This document shows positions 55,748 to 64,000 of a DNA stretch of 64,000 bases, in pieces. Position 1 is the first letter of the stretch, and every line of letters begins with the position of its first letter. The translations under genes and the position numbers were made by a program. Below the pieces are notes generated by a model that saw nothing but the letters and a program-made list of their open reading frames with translations, had not been told where the DNA came from and did no database searches. This stretch comes from Paenibacillus kyungheensis (GTDB taxonomy: Bacteria; Bacillota; Bacilli; Paenibacillales; Paenibacillaceae). The stretch is taken from positions 3,448,001 through 3,512,000 of the forward strand of contig NZ_CP117416.1 of NCBI RefSeq assembly GCF_028606985.1, written 5' to 3'.

Positions 55748-58375
55748 ATGCCTAACATTAAAAAAGCTTGTATTGGCTTGGTATTGTTTACGTTATTATT
55801 TACTCTATTCCCTACTTATTCTGCGAATGCTAATACTTCTTTAGACTCACCTAAAAATGCACTTAGCGGCAATGCTCCTAATCCATACGGCGGAACCGAT
55901 TATTATCTTGATGCAACCAATGGAAAAGATACCAATGACGGTAAATCTATCGATACTGCATGGCAAACGTTACAAAAAGCAAACAATACTACATTTCAGC
56001 CAGGAGATCGTATTTTGCTTAAATCTGGTGAGAGCTGGCAGAATCAGCAACTCTGGCCCAAAGGATCTGGAACAGCCGGTAAACCGATTGTGATCGATCG
56101 TTATGGTGATGAAACACTGGGCAAACCTTATATTGCTACCAACGGCAAAGTAGATAACCCTCTTCAATATATAAATGGAGATTTTGTCAAAGATAAAAAT
56201 AAAGTCGGTTTGACCGGTGCTGTCGTTCTACGCAATCAGCAATACTGGGAAATTCATAATCTTGAATTATCCAACGATGATGATTTCAATACCGATATTA
56301 ATGTCTCTGCCAAAACCAAGTCAGTCGTTCGAGATGGTATATCTATTTCCATTAATGCTGATTTACTAGAAGGAAACGATAAAATTATGGATTACTTCCG
56401 AATCAGTGATAATTATATTCACAATATTGATGGGCCTACAGACTGGCAAAAGATTCACTATGGTGGCATCGTTTTTCAAGTATTTGGAGAAAAAAGTTAT
56501 AAATCTTACGATGAAGGTGCTTATTATTTCCAAGATGTGCGTATCGAAAATAACCGTTTCTATCAAACAGAATTACATGCGATTGAATTTGCTTTTAACT
56601 GGTTTTATGATCGCGATGCTAGTTCTGGTGAATATGATGAAACAGGTAAATTTCATGAAGGTTGGGAACAGCTATGGGTGAAAAACAGAGATTTGTACAG
56701 TCGTGATGTGTATATTGGTCATAACTATGCGGAAGATATTGGTCAAGGCGCGATTCAGCTAGCGAATACCAAAGATATGATTGTCGAATACAATGAAGTG
56801 AATGGCTATTTGCAACGCTATAATGCGGTTTCTTGTGGGTTGTACTTATGGGCAGGGGCAGATACAGTTATGCAATATAACGAAGTCTACGGCGGGCCGT
56901 ATGGAGAATATGATGGTACCCCGTGGGATTTGGAATTCACCAATTTTAATGTAACCTATCAATATAATTATTCTCATGATAATGCAGCAGGTTGGATGGC
57001 CTATATGGGGAATAGCTCTAATTCGATTGCACGCTACAATTTAAGTGTAAATGATAACGGAGTTATTGTTAAAAATATGCTATCTACCAACTATTCACCT
57101 ACGTATTTCCTGAATAATGTATTTGTCTATGATGCTTCCAAAATGGATTGGTTCCATGATGAAGTATTTAAAGATACCGTTTATTTCTTAAATAATGTAT
57201 TTTATAACACATCAACAACTACGCCTACTAAATGGTACCGCAAAGAAGGAGCATTGAACAAAGCTGTCTTCTCGAACAATGCGTACTATGAAGCTGGTGG
57301 CGTACAGTCTGCACAACAACCAGCCGATGCGCATGCTGTACTAGCAGATCCGCAATTTGTAGCTGATCCTGCGGATTACAAACGTGGTAATGGCGTTGCT
57401 AACATTGTTGATTCAGCCGCTAATTTCAAAGTCAAACCAACTTCACCATTAATTGATACTGGTCGCTATAATGTACATGCAGGACAAGCCGATTTCTTTA
57501 ACAATCATCTATACTATGGCGACAATATCGATATCGGAATTCAAGAAAGTCCAATAGGAACCAAAGTTGAATCACCTGTGGATACCAATCCTATCGAAAA
57601 TGAGCAGCCTGCACCACGTGAAAATCTAGCGCTTCATCAGCAGATTTCAGCTAATTATACTCATCCAAATAAAGGCTTAGAAGCTACTAATCTAGTAGAT
57701 GGCAAAACAACGACACGCTGGGCAAGCCCGGACGAAGTCACCTATCCAATCGAGATCACTATCAATTTTGGTAAACCTATTGCTTTTGATGAAGTCTATT
57801 TAGACGAATATGTCGACAGCGGAACTGATCCACGTATTCTTGAATATGAATTGCAACAATATGATGAAGCTACAGATACATGGACTACTTTTGAAAAGCA
57901 GACCAACGGTTTGGGAACCAATGTCTCGTTAAAAGATTTTGGTCATATTACAAGTAGTCAGCTTCGCTTGCTAATTGATAGTGTCAAATCTGATGCAACT
58001 GGAACGCCTACACTCACTGAAATTCAGGTATACAATAACAACAGTACTGAAAATCCGCAACAACCGACAACCTCAATCACTTCAGCAACATATGATCTGA
58101 ATCCGTCCAAACAAAATGATCCTGCGAATCAAGTAACATGGGATGTCTATCTGAATGGAGATACGTTATCCACGATTCGTTATATCGGAACAGAAGGAAA
58201 TGTATTGAGTAGTCTGACCGAAGGCAAAGATTATACAGTTAATGGAGATACGTATACGCTAACACGAAGTTTTCTAACAACACGAGCAGTTGGCAAGTCA
58301 GGCTTACAGCTTGAATTCGCTTCAGGAGCACAACTCAAAATCGATCTGAATATTATCAATTCTACAGATACTTGA
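55748..58375 (+). CDS. Secreted right-handed beta-helix polysaccharide lyase/hydrolase with discoidin and X2 modules
   Basis: 875 residues. A Sec signal (about 1-28, ending YSANA) is followed by a parallel beta-helix (about 45-600) opening with DYYLDATNGKDTNDGKS and LQKANNTTFQPGDRILLKSG, with repeated Asn-rich coils. Then come a discoidin/F5-8C-type carbohydrate-binding domain (about 622-762, NLALHQQISANY, DGKTTTRWASPDE) and an Ig-like X2 module (about 775-875). Family-level role is extracellular degradation of a plant or microbial polysaccharide; substrate and mechanism cannot be read. GGAGG lies 7 nt before the ATG. Confidence 0.88.
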   Translation: MPNIKKACIGLVLFTLLFTLFPTYSANANTSLDSPKNALSGNAPNPYGGTDYYLDATNGKDTNDGKSIDTAWQTLQKANNTTFQPGDRILLKSGESWQNQQLWPKGSGTAGKPIVIDRYGDETLGKPYIATNGKVDNPLQYINGDFVKDKNKVGLTGAVVLRNQQYWEIHNLELSNDDDFNTDINVSAKTKSVVRDGISISINADLLEGNDKIMDYFRISDNYIHNIDGPTDWQKIHYGGIVFQVFGEKSYKSYDEGAYYFQDVRIENNRFYQTELHAIEFAFNWFYDRDASSGEYDETGKFHEGWEQLWVKNRDLYSRDVYIGHNYAEDIGQGAIQLANTKDMIVEYNEVNGYLQRYNAVSCGLYLWAGADTVMQYNEVYGGPYGEYDGTPWDLEFTNFNVTYQYNYSHDNAAGWMAYMGNSSNSIARYNLSVNDNGVIVKNMLSTNYSPTYFLNNVFVYDASKMDWFHDEVFKDTVYFLNNVFYNTSTTTPTKWYRKEGALNKAVFSNNAYYEAGGVQSAQQPADAHAVLADPQFVADPADYKRGNGVANIVDSAANFKVKPTSPLIDTGRYNVHAGQADFFNNHLYYGDNIDIGIQESPIGTKVESPVDTNPIENEQPAPRENLALHQQISANYTHPNKGLEATNLVDGKTTTRWASPDEVTYPIEITINFGKPIAFDEVYLDEYVDSGTDPRILEYELQQYDEATDTWTTFEKQTNGLGTNVSLKDFGHITSSQLRLLIDSVKSDATGTPTLTEIQVYNNNSTENPQQPTTSITSATYDLNPSKQNDPANQVTWDVYLNGDTLSTIRYIGTEGNVLSSLTEGKDYTVNGDTYTLTRSFLTTRAVGKSGLQLEFASGAQLKIDLNIINSTDT

Positions 58376-58418
58376 GTGATCGTGATACCATGATAGATAA
58401 ATAGGAACAGCTGGTAGC

Positions 58419-58468
58419 AAAAAAGATTCAGAATGTGGTGTATTGTTCACCCGTTCTGAATCTTTTTT
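58419..58468. terminator. Bidirectional terminator
   Basis: AAAAAAGATTCAGAA/TTCTGAATCTTTTTT with an inner GGTG/CACC pairing, between the beta-helix gene (+) and the M20 gene (-). Confidence 0.9.
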
Positions 58469-58554
58469 ATCGTCTAATTTTTTATAAAGTATAGTTTATT
58501 GAATACTTTTCACATCATTATAAATAACACTACAACTCAGTGTTGCAAAATAGA

Positions 58555-59736
58555 TTACGTTTCTACCGCAGATTGTTGCAAATAATTTTCAGCAAGTGCT
58601 GTTAATATTTTGGCGGCATTTAACATTCCTGCTTCATCCATATCGAATTTTGGATGATGATGCGGATACGTAATCCCTTTATCTTCATTGCCAACTCCAA
58701 CAAAAATAAAACATCCTGGCACTTCTTGTACATAATAAGCAAAATCTTCTGCTGGCATCATCGGTGGAGTCACTTCAACATGATCTGCTCCAAAGACTTC
58801 GGTAGCCACTTCGAAAAATCGTTCTGTTTCGCTTGCATGATTCACCAGTGGTGGATAACCCATCATATAATCAATCTCTACTTCTGCTCCGTTCATCGCA
58901 CATACATGACGGGTCACTTCGTCAAACCGTTTACGGATAACTGCTCTAGTTTCTTCATCAAATGTACGTACTGTTCCCGTTATTCGGCAAGTTTCAGCAA
59001 TTACATTTTTGGCTGTTCCACTATTGATGGTTCCGATCGTCAACACAGCAGGTTGCAAAGGATTTACATTACGACTCACGATAGATTGTAATTGCACCAC
59101 CAATTGCGCTCCAGTAAGTACACTATCGACAGTCACATGAGGAATCCCACCATGACCCCCTTTTCCTGTAATATCAATCACAAAGTCATCAACAGAAGCC
59201 ATAATCGGACCTGCGGCACTAGCTAATATTCCGACAGGCAAAGGCGACCATAAATGCACACCATAGATAACATCTACACCTTCAAGAGCACCTGCGGCAA
59301 TCATTTTCAGAGCGCCACCCGGACATACTTCTTCACCCGGTTGAAAAATAAGACGAATTTCACCTTTTAATGTTGCTCGGTGTTCACTAAAATAACGAGC
59401 GACTGCTAATAAACCTGCGGTATGACCATCATGTCCACAAGCATGCATAACACCATCCACCTGTGAAGCATATTCACATTCTTTTTCATCTTGAATAGGT
59501 AAAGCGTCAATATCAGCACGTAACGCAACTGTTTTACCGGGTAAATCTCCTTTGATAACACCAATGACTCCTGTATCGCCGACACCGGACGTTGTCTCAA
59601 TTCCAAAAGACATTAATAGATCAGCAATAAACTTCATTGTATGATGTTCTTGATAAGATAATTCAGGATGACGATGAAGATGCCTGCGCCATTCTACCAT
59701 ATCTGGAAATAAAGCTTCCCAATTGTAATTCCCCAT
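58555..59736 (-). CDS. M20 family amidohydrolase (N-acyl amino acid / hippurate hydrolase type)
   Basis: 393 residues. Catalytic core with WRRHLHRHPELSYQE, ALRADIDALP, MHACGHDGHT and QPGEE (metal ligands and Glu), a lid domain (about 185-300) with GKGGHGGIPH, and the C-terminal MPAEDFAYY ligand region. It cleaves the amide of N-acyl amino acids; the same family also contains N-acetyl-diaminopimelate deacetylase, so the substrate is open. AAAGGA precedes the ATG. Monocistronic. Confidence 0.88.
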   Translation of the reverse strand: MGNYNWEALFPDMVEWRRHLHRHPELSYQEHHTMKFIADLLMSFGIETTSGVGDTGVIGVIKGDLPGKTVALRADIDALPIQDEKECEYASQVDGVMHACGHDGHTAGLLAVARYFSEHRATLKGEIRLIFQPGEEVCPGGALKMIAAGALEGVDVIYGVHLWSPLPVGILASAAGPIMASVDDFVIDITGKGGHGGIPHVTVDSVLTGAQLVVQLQSIVSRNVNPLQPAVLTIGTINSGTAKNVIAETCRITGTVRTFDEETRAVIRKRFDEVTRHVCAMNGAEVEIDYMMGYPPLVNHASETERFFEVATEVFGADHVEVTPPMMPAEDFAYYVQEVPGCFIFVGVGNEDKGITYPHHHPKFDMDEAGMLNAAKILTALAENYLQQSAVET

Positions 59737-60002
59737 CTGCTCTTCATCCTTTCAATGCTATTCTCATTATTTCATTATACACATAATTATACGTTTCAAT
59801 ACTGCTCAGGTGGTTAAATAATAGTTTATATGACTAGATTCTGTTTCATTATAGTATATTCATGGTAATATCTATGTTCAAACTGATGGGTAAAGCTTGC
59901 ACCTACCTACAAAACGTACTATCATGAAAAGTGAACTTAACCATAATTTGATATGAAACAAAAAATAGATATATTTTTTTATTACAAAAGGAGGATTTGT
60001 GC

Positions 60003-60086
60003 ATGAAAATTAGCAGTTGGTTAACTGCCTTGAATACTTCTGATCTGTACATATCCGTTCTATCCTTGGAGACTCGTTATGAATAA
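60003..60086 (+). CDS. 27-codon upstream ORF coupled to ftsW
   Basis: ATG at 60003 lies 8 nt after a perfect AGGAGG and is followed by 26 sense codons (MKISSWLTALNTSDLY...) and TAA at 60084-60086. The stop overlaps the ftsW start (ATG 60079) in another frame, an arrangement typical of translational coupling. It could be a leader peptide controlling ftsW or a small membrane-surface peptide; the amphipathic start gives no clear function. Confidence 0.6.
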   Translation: MKISSWLTALNTSDLYISVLSLETRYE

Positions 60087-61413
60087 AATCAGACATACTT
60101 CGCCACGAACACTAAACAACCAGACAACAGCTAATCGCTATCGGAACGCGAATCCTTCTTCCAGTTCTAATGTGCGTAATATACAGCAACCTGCACAGAA
60201 AATCACTAAAAAAGGTGCTCCTGATTTTCAATTGTTAATCATGACCGTCATTTTAGTCTGTTTTGGTATTATTATGGTCTTTAGTGCAAGTTCAAGCATT
60301 GCATGGACGAACAAAAACTATAACTTTGACTCCTTGTATTTTACGAAAAAGCATATTTTATATGCGGTTATCGGTCTTGTAGGTATGTTTTTCGCTATGA
60401 AAGCTCACTATAGTAAATATAAAAAATGGTTTGCGCCCTTTTTTCTAATTACTTTAGCCTTACTGGTTATCGTTCTAATGGTAGGTAAAGAGCTCAATGG
60501 TGCTCGAAGCTGGTTGAATATTTTTGGATTTTCACTTCAGCCTTCTGAATTTGCTAAATTAGCTGTTATTTTGTATCTAGCAGCTTTGATCTCCAAAAAA
60601 GGAGATAAATTAAGAGATTTACGTAGCGGTTATATTCCGGTCATGGTCGTGGTCGGCTTAATCGCTGGCTTGATCTTTTTACAAAATGACTTGGGTTCTT
60701 GTATGATTTTGGTCGCTACAGCGGGTCTAATTATTTTTGCAGGTGGCGCTAGTGTAAAACACATTATGGCTTCTGTGCTTTTACTCGTTCTTGGAGCATC
60801 ACTTGTATTAGGTATAGGTGCTCTTTTTAATCATGATGATAACACTGGTACAGAAAGTAGCTACAAAGCAGGTCGGATTGAAGCTTTCCTTGATCCGATG
60901 GCTGATGAAAAAGGAAGTTCTTACAACCTTGTTCAATCGTTAACTGCTATTGGAGTTGGTGGATTTACAGGTTCAGGTTTTGGACAAAGTATTCAGAAGC
61001 TTCATTACCTTCCTAACCCTTACAATGACTTTATTTTTGCAGTAATCGGTGAGGAATTCGGATTTATAGGAACCAGCTTATTTCTACTACTGTACGGGTA
61101 TTTTATCTGGCGAGGTTTGTTTATCGCATTGCGTTGCCCTGATATCTTTGGGACACTGGTCGGTGTTGGTATTATGAGCTTGATTGCGATTCAAGCGTTT
61201 ATTAATATCGGCGGTGTTACGAATACGATTCCAATTACAGGGGTTACATTACCATTTATTAGTTATGGTGGTACATCATTGATTATGATGATGACCAGTA
61301 TGGGAATCATGTTAAGTATTTCTCGTGAAACCAATCGTGTAGCTAGTGAGAAATCACAAACGACCAATTCACGTATCGGTAATCGTCAATCGATCTCGAT
61401 GCGAATGAAATAA
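60079..61413 (+). CDS. ftsW: FtsW/RodA/SpoVE family peptidoglycan glycosyltransferase
   Basis: 444 residues with a polar N-terminal extension of about 50 residues and about ten membrane segments. Signatures: GARSWLNIFGFSLQPSEFAKL, the periplasmic AFLDP and SYNLVQSLTAIGVGGFTG segments, and TLPFISYGGTSLIMM near the C-terminus. It polymerises lipid II with a partner PBP. GGAG lies 8 nt before the ATG inside the 27-codon ORF. Subgroup (division FtsW versus sporulation SpoVE) cannot be decided with certainty. Confidence 0.92.
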   Translation: MNKIRHTSPRTLNNQTTANRYRNANPSSSSNVRNIQQPAQKITKKGAPDFQLLIMTVILVCFGIIMVFSASSSIAWTNKNYNFDSLYFTKKHILYAVIGLVGMFFAMKAHYSKYKKWFAPFFLITLALLVIVLMVGKELNGARSWLNIFGFSLQPSEFAKLAVILYLAALISKKGDKLRDLRSGYIPVMVVVGLIAGLIFLQNDLGSCMILVATAGLIIFAGGASVKHIMASVLLLVLGASLVLGIGALFNHDDNTGTESSYKAGRIEAFLDPMADEKGSSYNLVQSLTAIGVGGFTGSGFGQSIQKLHYLPNPYNDFIFAVIGEEFGFIGTSLFLLLYGYFIWRGLFIALRCPDIFGTLVGVGIMSLIAIQAFINIGGVTNTIPITGVTLPFISYGGTSLIMMMTSMGIMLSISRETNRVASEKSQTTNSRIGNRQSISMRMK

Positions 61414-61426
61414 TAAAACAATAGTA

Positions 61427-61464
61427 TAAAAAAGACGACAGAGATTACTTCTGTCGTCTTTTTG
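61427..61464. terminator. Bidirectional terminator
   Basis: AAAAAGACGACAGA/TCTGTCGTCTTTTT with a 7-nt loop between ftsW (+) and the Asp23 gene (-). Confidence 0.9.
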
Positions 61465-61484
61465 TATGTTTATGATCAAAATGT

Positions 61485-61847
61485 CTACAAAATATCGTCT
61501 TTAAAAGCAACGCCTTCTACTTTTACGTTGACTTCAACCACTTTAAGCCCGGTTAGATTTTCTACAGCTTCGCGTACATTTTGTTGAAGCATGCGGCATA
61601 CTTCATGAATTGGAGTTTCATACAGCACGATAATACGTAGATCAATTGCAGCTTCCAATTGTCCGACTTCTACCGTAACTCCTTTTTGTACATTTTTACC
61701 ACTTAGACGTTTGGCAAATCCATCGGATAATCCTCCAGACATAGCAGCAATACCTGGCGTTTCTAAAGCGGCCATGCCCGCTACTTTTGCTACGACGTCA
61801 TCGGCAATTTTGATAATACCCATTTCCAATTGTAATGATTCGGTCAT
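61485..61847 (-). CDS. Asp23/Gls24 family envelope-stress protein (YloU-like)
   Basis: 120 residues forming one Asp23 domain: LEMGIIKIADDVVAKVAGMAALETPG, then KGVTVEVGQLEAAIDLRIIVLYE and the C-terminal VNVKVEGV. In B. subtilis yloU lies next to yloV (fakA); here the gene is about 32 kb away from fakA. Asp23 proteins coat the membrane or act in envelope stress. GAGGAGG precedes the ATG. Confidence 0.9.
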   Translation of the reverse strand: MTESLQLEMGIIKIADDVVAKVAGMAALETPGIAAMSGGLSDGFAKRLSGKNVQKGVTVEVGQLEAAIDLRIIVLYETPIHEVCRMLQQNVREAVENLTGLKVVEVNVKVEGVAFKDDIL

Positions 61848-61969
61848 GTCCCATCCTCCTCTAAAGCTTAAGCCATTATCTTTATAAAAGAACTTCTATA
61901 TCAAGCTGACTTTTCTCCTCTATTGTATCAGCATTCTGCCAAAATCTAAACTTTATCTCACGCAATTGG

Positions 61970-61998
61970 TTTAAATACACTACTGTTTTGGTTATAAT
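61970..61998 (+). promoter_or_regulatory. Promoter of the Ca2+/H+ antiporter gene
   Basis: TTTAAA (61970-61975), 17-bp spacer, TATAAT (61993-61998). Confidence 0.55.
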
Positions 61999-62040
61999 GT
62001 TAAAGAATTTACATAAAATATATAGAAAAAGGGGTGCAGA

Positions 62041-63105
62041 ATGAAGAAACATTTATCTACGATTTTATTGGCTATCTTTTTTGTGTTTAGTGCTATTGCT
62101 CATTATGCACATTTGAATCCTATTCTACAATTTGTAGTCTCGGCTATAGCTGTTGTATTAGTCGCTGGATTTCTAGGACGGGCTACAGAAAGTGTAGCTC
62201 ATTATGCAGGACAACGTTTAGGTGGATTTCTTAACGCTACCTTTGGTAATGCCGCAGAATTAATTATCGCTATCATGTTGCTACGTGAAGGATTATACGA
62301 TATGGTCAAAGCCAGCTTAACCGGCTCGATTATCGGTAACCTATTACTGGTACTTGGTCTTAGTATTTTTGCAGGTGGCGTGAAGCATAAGATTCAGAAC
62401 TTTAATGTAGCGCTTGCTAATATGAACGGTTCTTTGATGATTGTAGCTGTCATCGCACTATTTGTGCCTGCTTTGTTTTTGAATACTCATTCGATCACTC
62501 CTACCGAAGTCGATACACTTAGTCTGATTGTAGCCGGACTATTGATCGCTGCGTATGTTGCCTGGTTGATCTTCTCGATGATTACACACAAAAAGTATCT
62601 TGAAGATGTGAAAGATCCCAAAGCACCTGAAGATCATGAAGAACCCAAATGGTCTAAAAATAAATCTATTTTGTTTTTGGTGATTGCTACTGTCATGACT
62701 GCTTTTGTCAGTGAATGGCTTGTAGGTACGCTTGAGACATTTACAACAGACTTTGGATTCAGTGAATTATTTGTCGGTGCATTTGTAGTAGCGATTATTG
62801 GTAATGCTGCTGAACATAGTGCTGCGATTATGCTAGCCATGAAAAACAAAATTGGTGCATCGGTTGAGATTGCTGTCGGTAGTAGTCTACAGATTGCTCT
62901 CTTTGTAGCGCCAGTACTGATTTTTGTGAGCTTTTTCTTAGGCAATACGATGGATATTGTATTTACGACTCTAGAACTTGTCGCGATTATGGTATCTGTA
63001 TTTATCGCCAAATCTATTATTCAAGATGGTTCGACCAACTGGTATGAAGGGCTATTGTTATTAGTCACTTATATTATTCTCGGTGTCTCTTTCTATCTTG
63101 TCTAA
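62041..63105 (+). CDS. cax: Ca2+/H+ antiporter (CaCA family, ChaA/Cax type)
   Basis: 354 residues with about 11 membrane segments. The two alpha-repeats carry the duplicated signatures FGNAAELIIAIMLL (about 74-87) and IGNAAEHSAAIMLAMK (about 256-271), and a cytosolic acidic loop (about 185-205, KDPKAPEDHEEPK) separates the halves. It exports Ca2+ in exchange for protons. AAAAGGGG lies upstream of the ATG. Monocistronic with its own promoter. Confidence 0.95.
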   Translation: MKKHLSTILLAIFFVFSAIAHYAHLNPILQFVVSAIAVVLVAGFLGRATESVAHYAGQRLGGFLNATFGNAAELIIAIMLLREGLYDMVKASLTGSIIGNLLLVLGLSIFAGGVKHKIQNFNVALANMNGSLMIVAVIALFVPALFLNTHSITPTEVDTLSLIVAGLLIAAYVAWLIFSMITHKKYLEDVKDPKAPEDHEEPKWSKNKSILFLVIATVMTAFVSEWLVGTLETFTTDFGFSELFVGAFVVAIIGNAAEHSAAIMLAMKNKIGASVEIAVGSSLQIALFVAPVLIFVSFFLGNTMDIVFTTLELVAIMVSVFIAKSIIQDGSTNWYEGLLLLVTYIILGVSFYLV

Positions 63106-63120
63106 ATTAAAACAAACCAA

Positions 63121-63156
63121 AAACGCCTGTGCCCTCTTCTGAAGGTACAGGCGTTT
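63121..63156. terminator. Bidirectional terminator
   Basis: AAACGCCTGTGCC/GGTACAGGCGTTT between cax (+) and ylaN (-), with one internal wobble. Confidence 0.85.
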
Positions 63157-63174
63157 CTATGTAACGAAAGTCTG

Positions 63175-63474
63175 CTACTCAGCAGACTGTTGTTTATTAT
63201 TCATGGCTTCATACAACACAGACAAATTACGCTCCAGGTTGCTGATCAGCTGTTTGCCTACAGGCTCAGAAACAAATCCAGCACGTATAGCAAAATCTAC
63301 TTCTTTGGAAAAGCCGTATACTTGAGTATCCAGAACTTCCTCGTACAGAGGACAGTAACGAGTATCCAAATTCTCCATCTGTATTTCAATTAATTTTTCA
63401 ATTTTATTTGCATCTTCTTGTAGAAGATTCAATGCTTTTATATTCAACTGCTCTTGTAAATCAGATGAAGTCAT
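63175..63474 (-). CDS. ylaN: YlaN family protein (UPF0358/DUF1507)
   Basis: 99 residues, helical, with the diagnostic CPLYEEVLDTQVYGFSKEVD segment (about 41-60). In B. subtilis YlaN matters under iron limitation and has been connected to Fur control and iron binding. ATG 63474 follows GGGGGG; an ATG five codons earlier is in frame. Monocistronic, between two terminators. Confidence 0.95.
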   Translation of the reverse strand: MTSSDLQEQLNIKALNLLQEDANKIEKLIEIQMENLDTRYCPLYEEVLDTQVYGFSKEVDFAIRAGFVSEPVGKQLISNLERNLSVLYEAMNNKQQSAE

Positions 63475-63630
63475 GCTCTTCCCCCCCATGTTCGAGAATC
63501 GTCAGTCACTACTACTATTAATATTAGACGAAATTGGAGGCTAATACAAGAACCCCTAACGAAATTAAAGGAATTTACATTATATTTTAACTATTTATTG
63601 AAAAATAGAATTCGGATTGATCCATACAAA

Positions 63631-63664
63631 AAATGCTGCGATTCACAAGGAATCAGCAGCATTT
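63631..63664 (-). terminator. Terminator of the HPr-like gene
   Basis: AAATGCTGC/GCAGCATTT with inner GATTC/GAATC, followed on the minus strand by TTTTTTG. Confidence 0.85.
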
Positions 63665-63670
63665 CGTTAA

Positions 63671-63928
63671 TCATTGACCTTCTGCAAGTTTTACGGCAAG
63701 TCCGTGCTTTTCAAAAGCAGCAACTACTGCTTTTTTAGCCTCTTCTTCGTCTGGTCCATGTACATGGAGCTCATAATCTTGATTTTTCACAAGTGTTGTA
63801 AATAGCCCCAAAATACTTTTAACATCAATAAATTTAGATTCGTGTTGTAAAACAATAGAAGAAGTGAACTGACCTGCTGTCTGTGCGATTTCAACTACTG
63901 CGGCATTATTCGTATTACTTGTTGCCAT
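63671..63928 (-). CDS. HPr-like protein lacking the catalytic histidine
   Basis: 85 residues. It aligns without gaps to HPr from the His15 region onward: FIDVKSILGLFTTL (Ser38) matches the HPr Ser46 segment, and HGPDEEEAKKAVVAAFEKHG the C-terminal helix. At the position of His15 the protein has Asn7, and Arg17/Pro18 are Ala9/Ala10, while the first beta strand is absent. It therefore cannot take part in PEP-dependent phosphotransfer but may be phosphorylated on Ser or bind partners as Crh does. AGGAGGG precedes the ATG. Confidence 0.85.
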   Translation of the reverse strand: MATSNTNNAAVVEIAQTAGQFTSSIVLQHESKFIDVKSILGLFTTLVKNQDYELHVHGPDEEEAKKAVVAAFEKHGLAVKLAEGQ

Positions 63929-64000
63929 TTGAGAACCCTCCTACTCCGACTAAAATTTTCAACAATTCAGGTTTTCCATTTACATCATAATTGAATACGC

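Noticed and set aside
1-64000. CRISPR arrays, insertion sequences, integrases, rRNA or tRNA genes
   Set aside because: No regular direct-repeat array, transposase or integrase frame, or tRNA/rRNA consensus was seen on reading both strands; a tRNAscan or ISfinder search could still find degenerate copies.

Overview
The window looks like chromosomal DNA of a low-GC, Gram-positive Bacillales bacterium, most likely Paenibacillus or a close relative. The evidence is a housekeeping block with Bacillus-type gene order (dapF, yitJ-like, yicC, remA, gmk, rpoZ, coaBC, priA, def, fmt, rsmB, rlmN, prpC, prkC, rsgA, rpe), Bacillales-only genes (ylbF with its Cys-rich tail, ylbG, ylaN, remA, rqcH, hxlR/hxlA/hxlB) and strong AGGAGG ribosome binding sites. 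No rRNA, tRNA, CRISPR array, insertion sequence or prophage was recognised. Most genes are on the minus strand.

Layout. 1-1346: 5' part of a large membrane-anchored, tryptophan-rich helical protein that runs off the left edge. 1.5-10 kb: accessory metabolism, with a YhfK-like NAD(P)-binding protein, a formaldehyde-fixing RuMP module (hxlR divergent from hxlAB), a flavin monooxygenase, KptA, an MFS efflux pump, a YitT-family membrane protein behind a roughly 260-nt structured leader, and a MarR regulator. 9.3-13.2 kb: a three-gene operon (CoA-transferase, OFA-family carboxylate transporter, FabK-like flavoenzyme). 14-16 kb: an atypical Ser/Thr kinase and a HEAT-repeat protein. 16-20 kb: a second OFA transporter with a LytS/LytTR two-component system and a clear tandem operator. 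20.2-23.2 kb: a TrpXYZ-type ABC importer preceded by an unusual cluster of five dyads. 24-29 kb: recG, degV, fakA. 29.4-49.6 kb: the housekeeping block (ribosome, translation quality control, rRNA modification, PASTA kinase/phosphatase, replication restart, CoA, GMP and lysine biosynthesis, folate/methionine). 49.8-54.4 kb: PHP phosphatase, LysR, an unknown conserved gene, ylbG/ylbF and an AraC regulator. 54.6-58.4 kb: a foldase-like protein and a secreted beta-helix polysaccharide-active enzyme under a likely AraC-dependent promoter. 58.5-64 kb: M20 amidohydrolase, ftsW with a coupled 27-codon upstream ORF, an Asp23 protein, a Ca2+/H+ antiporter, ylaN and an HPr-like protein that has lost the catalytic histidine.

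Most striking signals: (1) the LytS/LytTR pair beside an OFA transporter, with GGCATTTCAT-N11-TGCATTTCAT immediately upstream of the transporter promoter, which resembles the E. coli YpdB site at yhjX as I remember it and suggests a pyruvate-sensing circuit; (2) the structured leader of the YitT gene, with two mutually exclusive stems; (3) five consecutive inverted repeats in 104 bp upstream of the ABC importer; (4) the HPr-like protein that keeps the Ser46 region but has Asn at the His15 position; (5) 21-bp-phased repeats at the promoter of the polysaccharide-degradation pair. Start codons were adjusted wherever a ribosome binding site clearly favoured an internal start.
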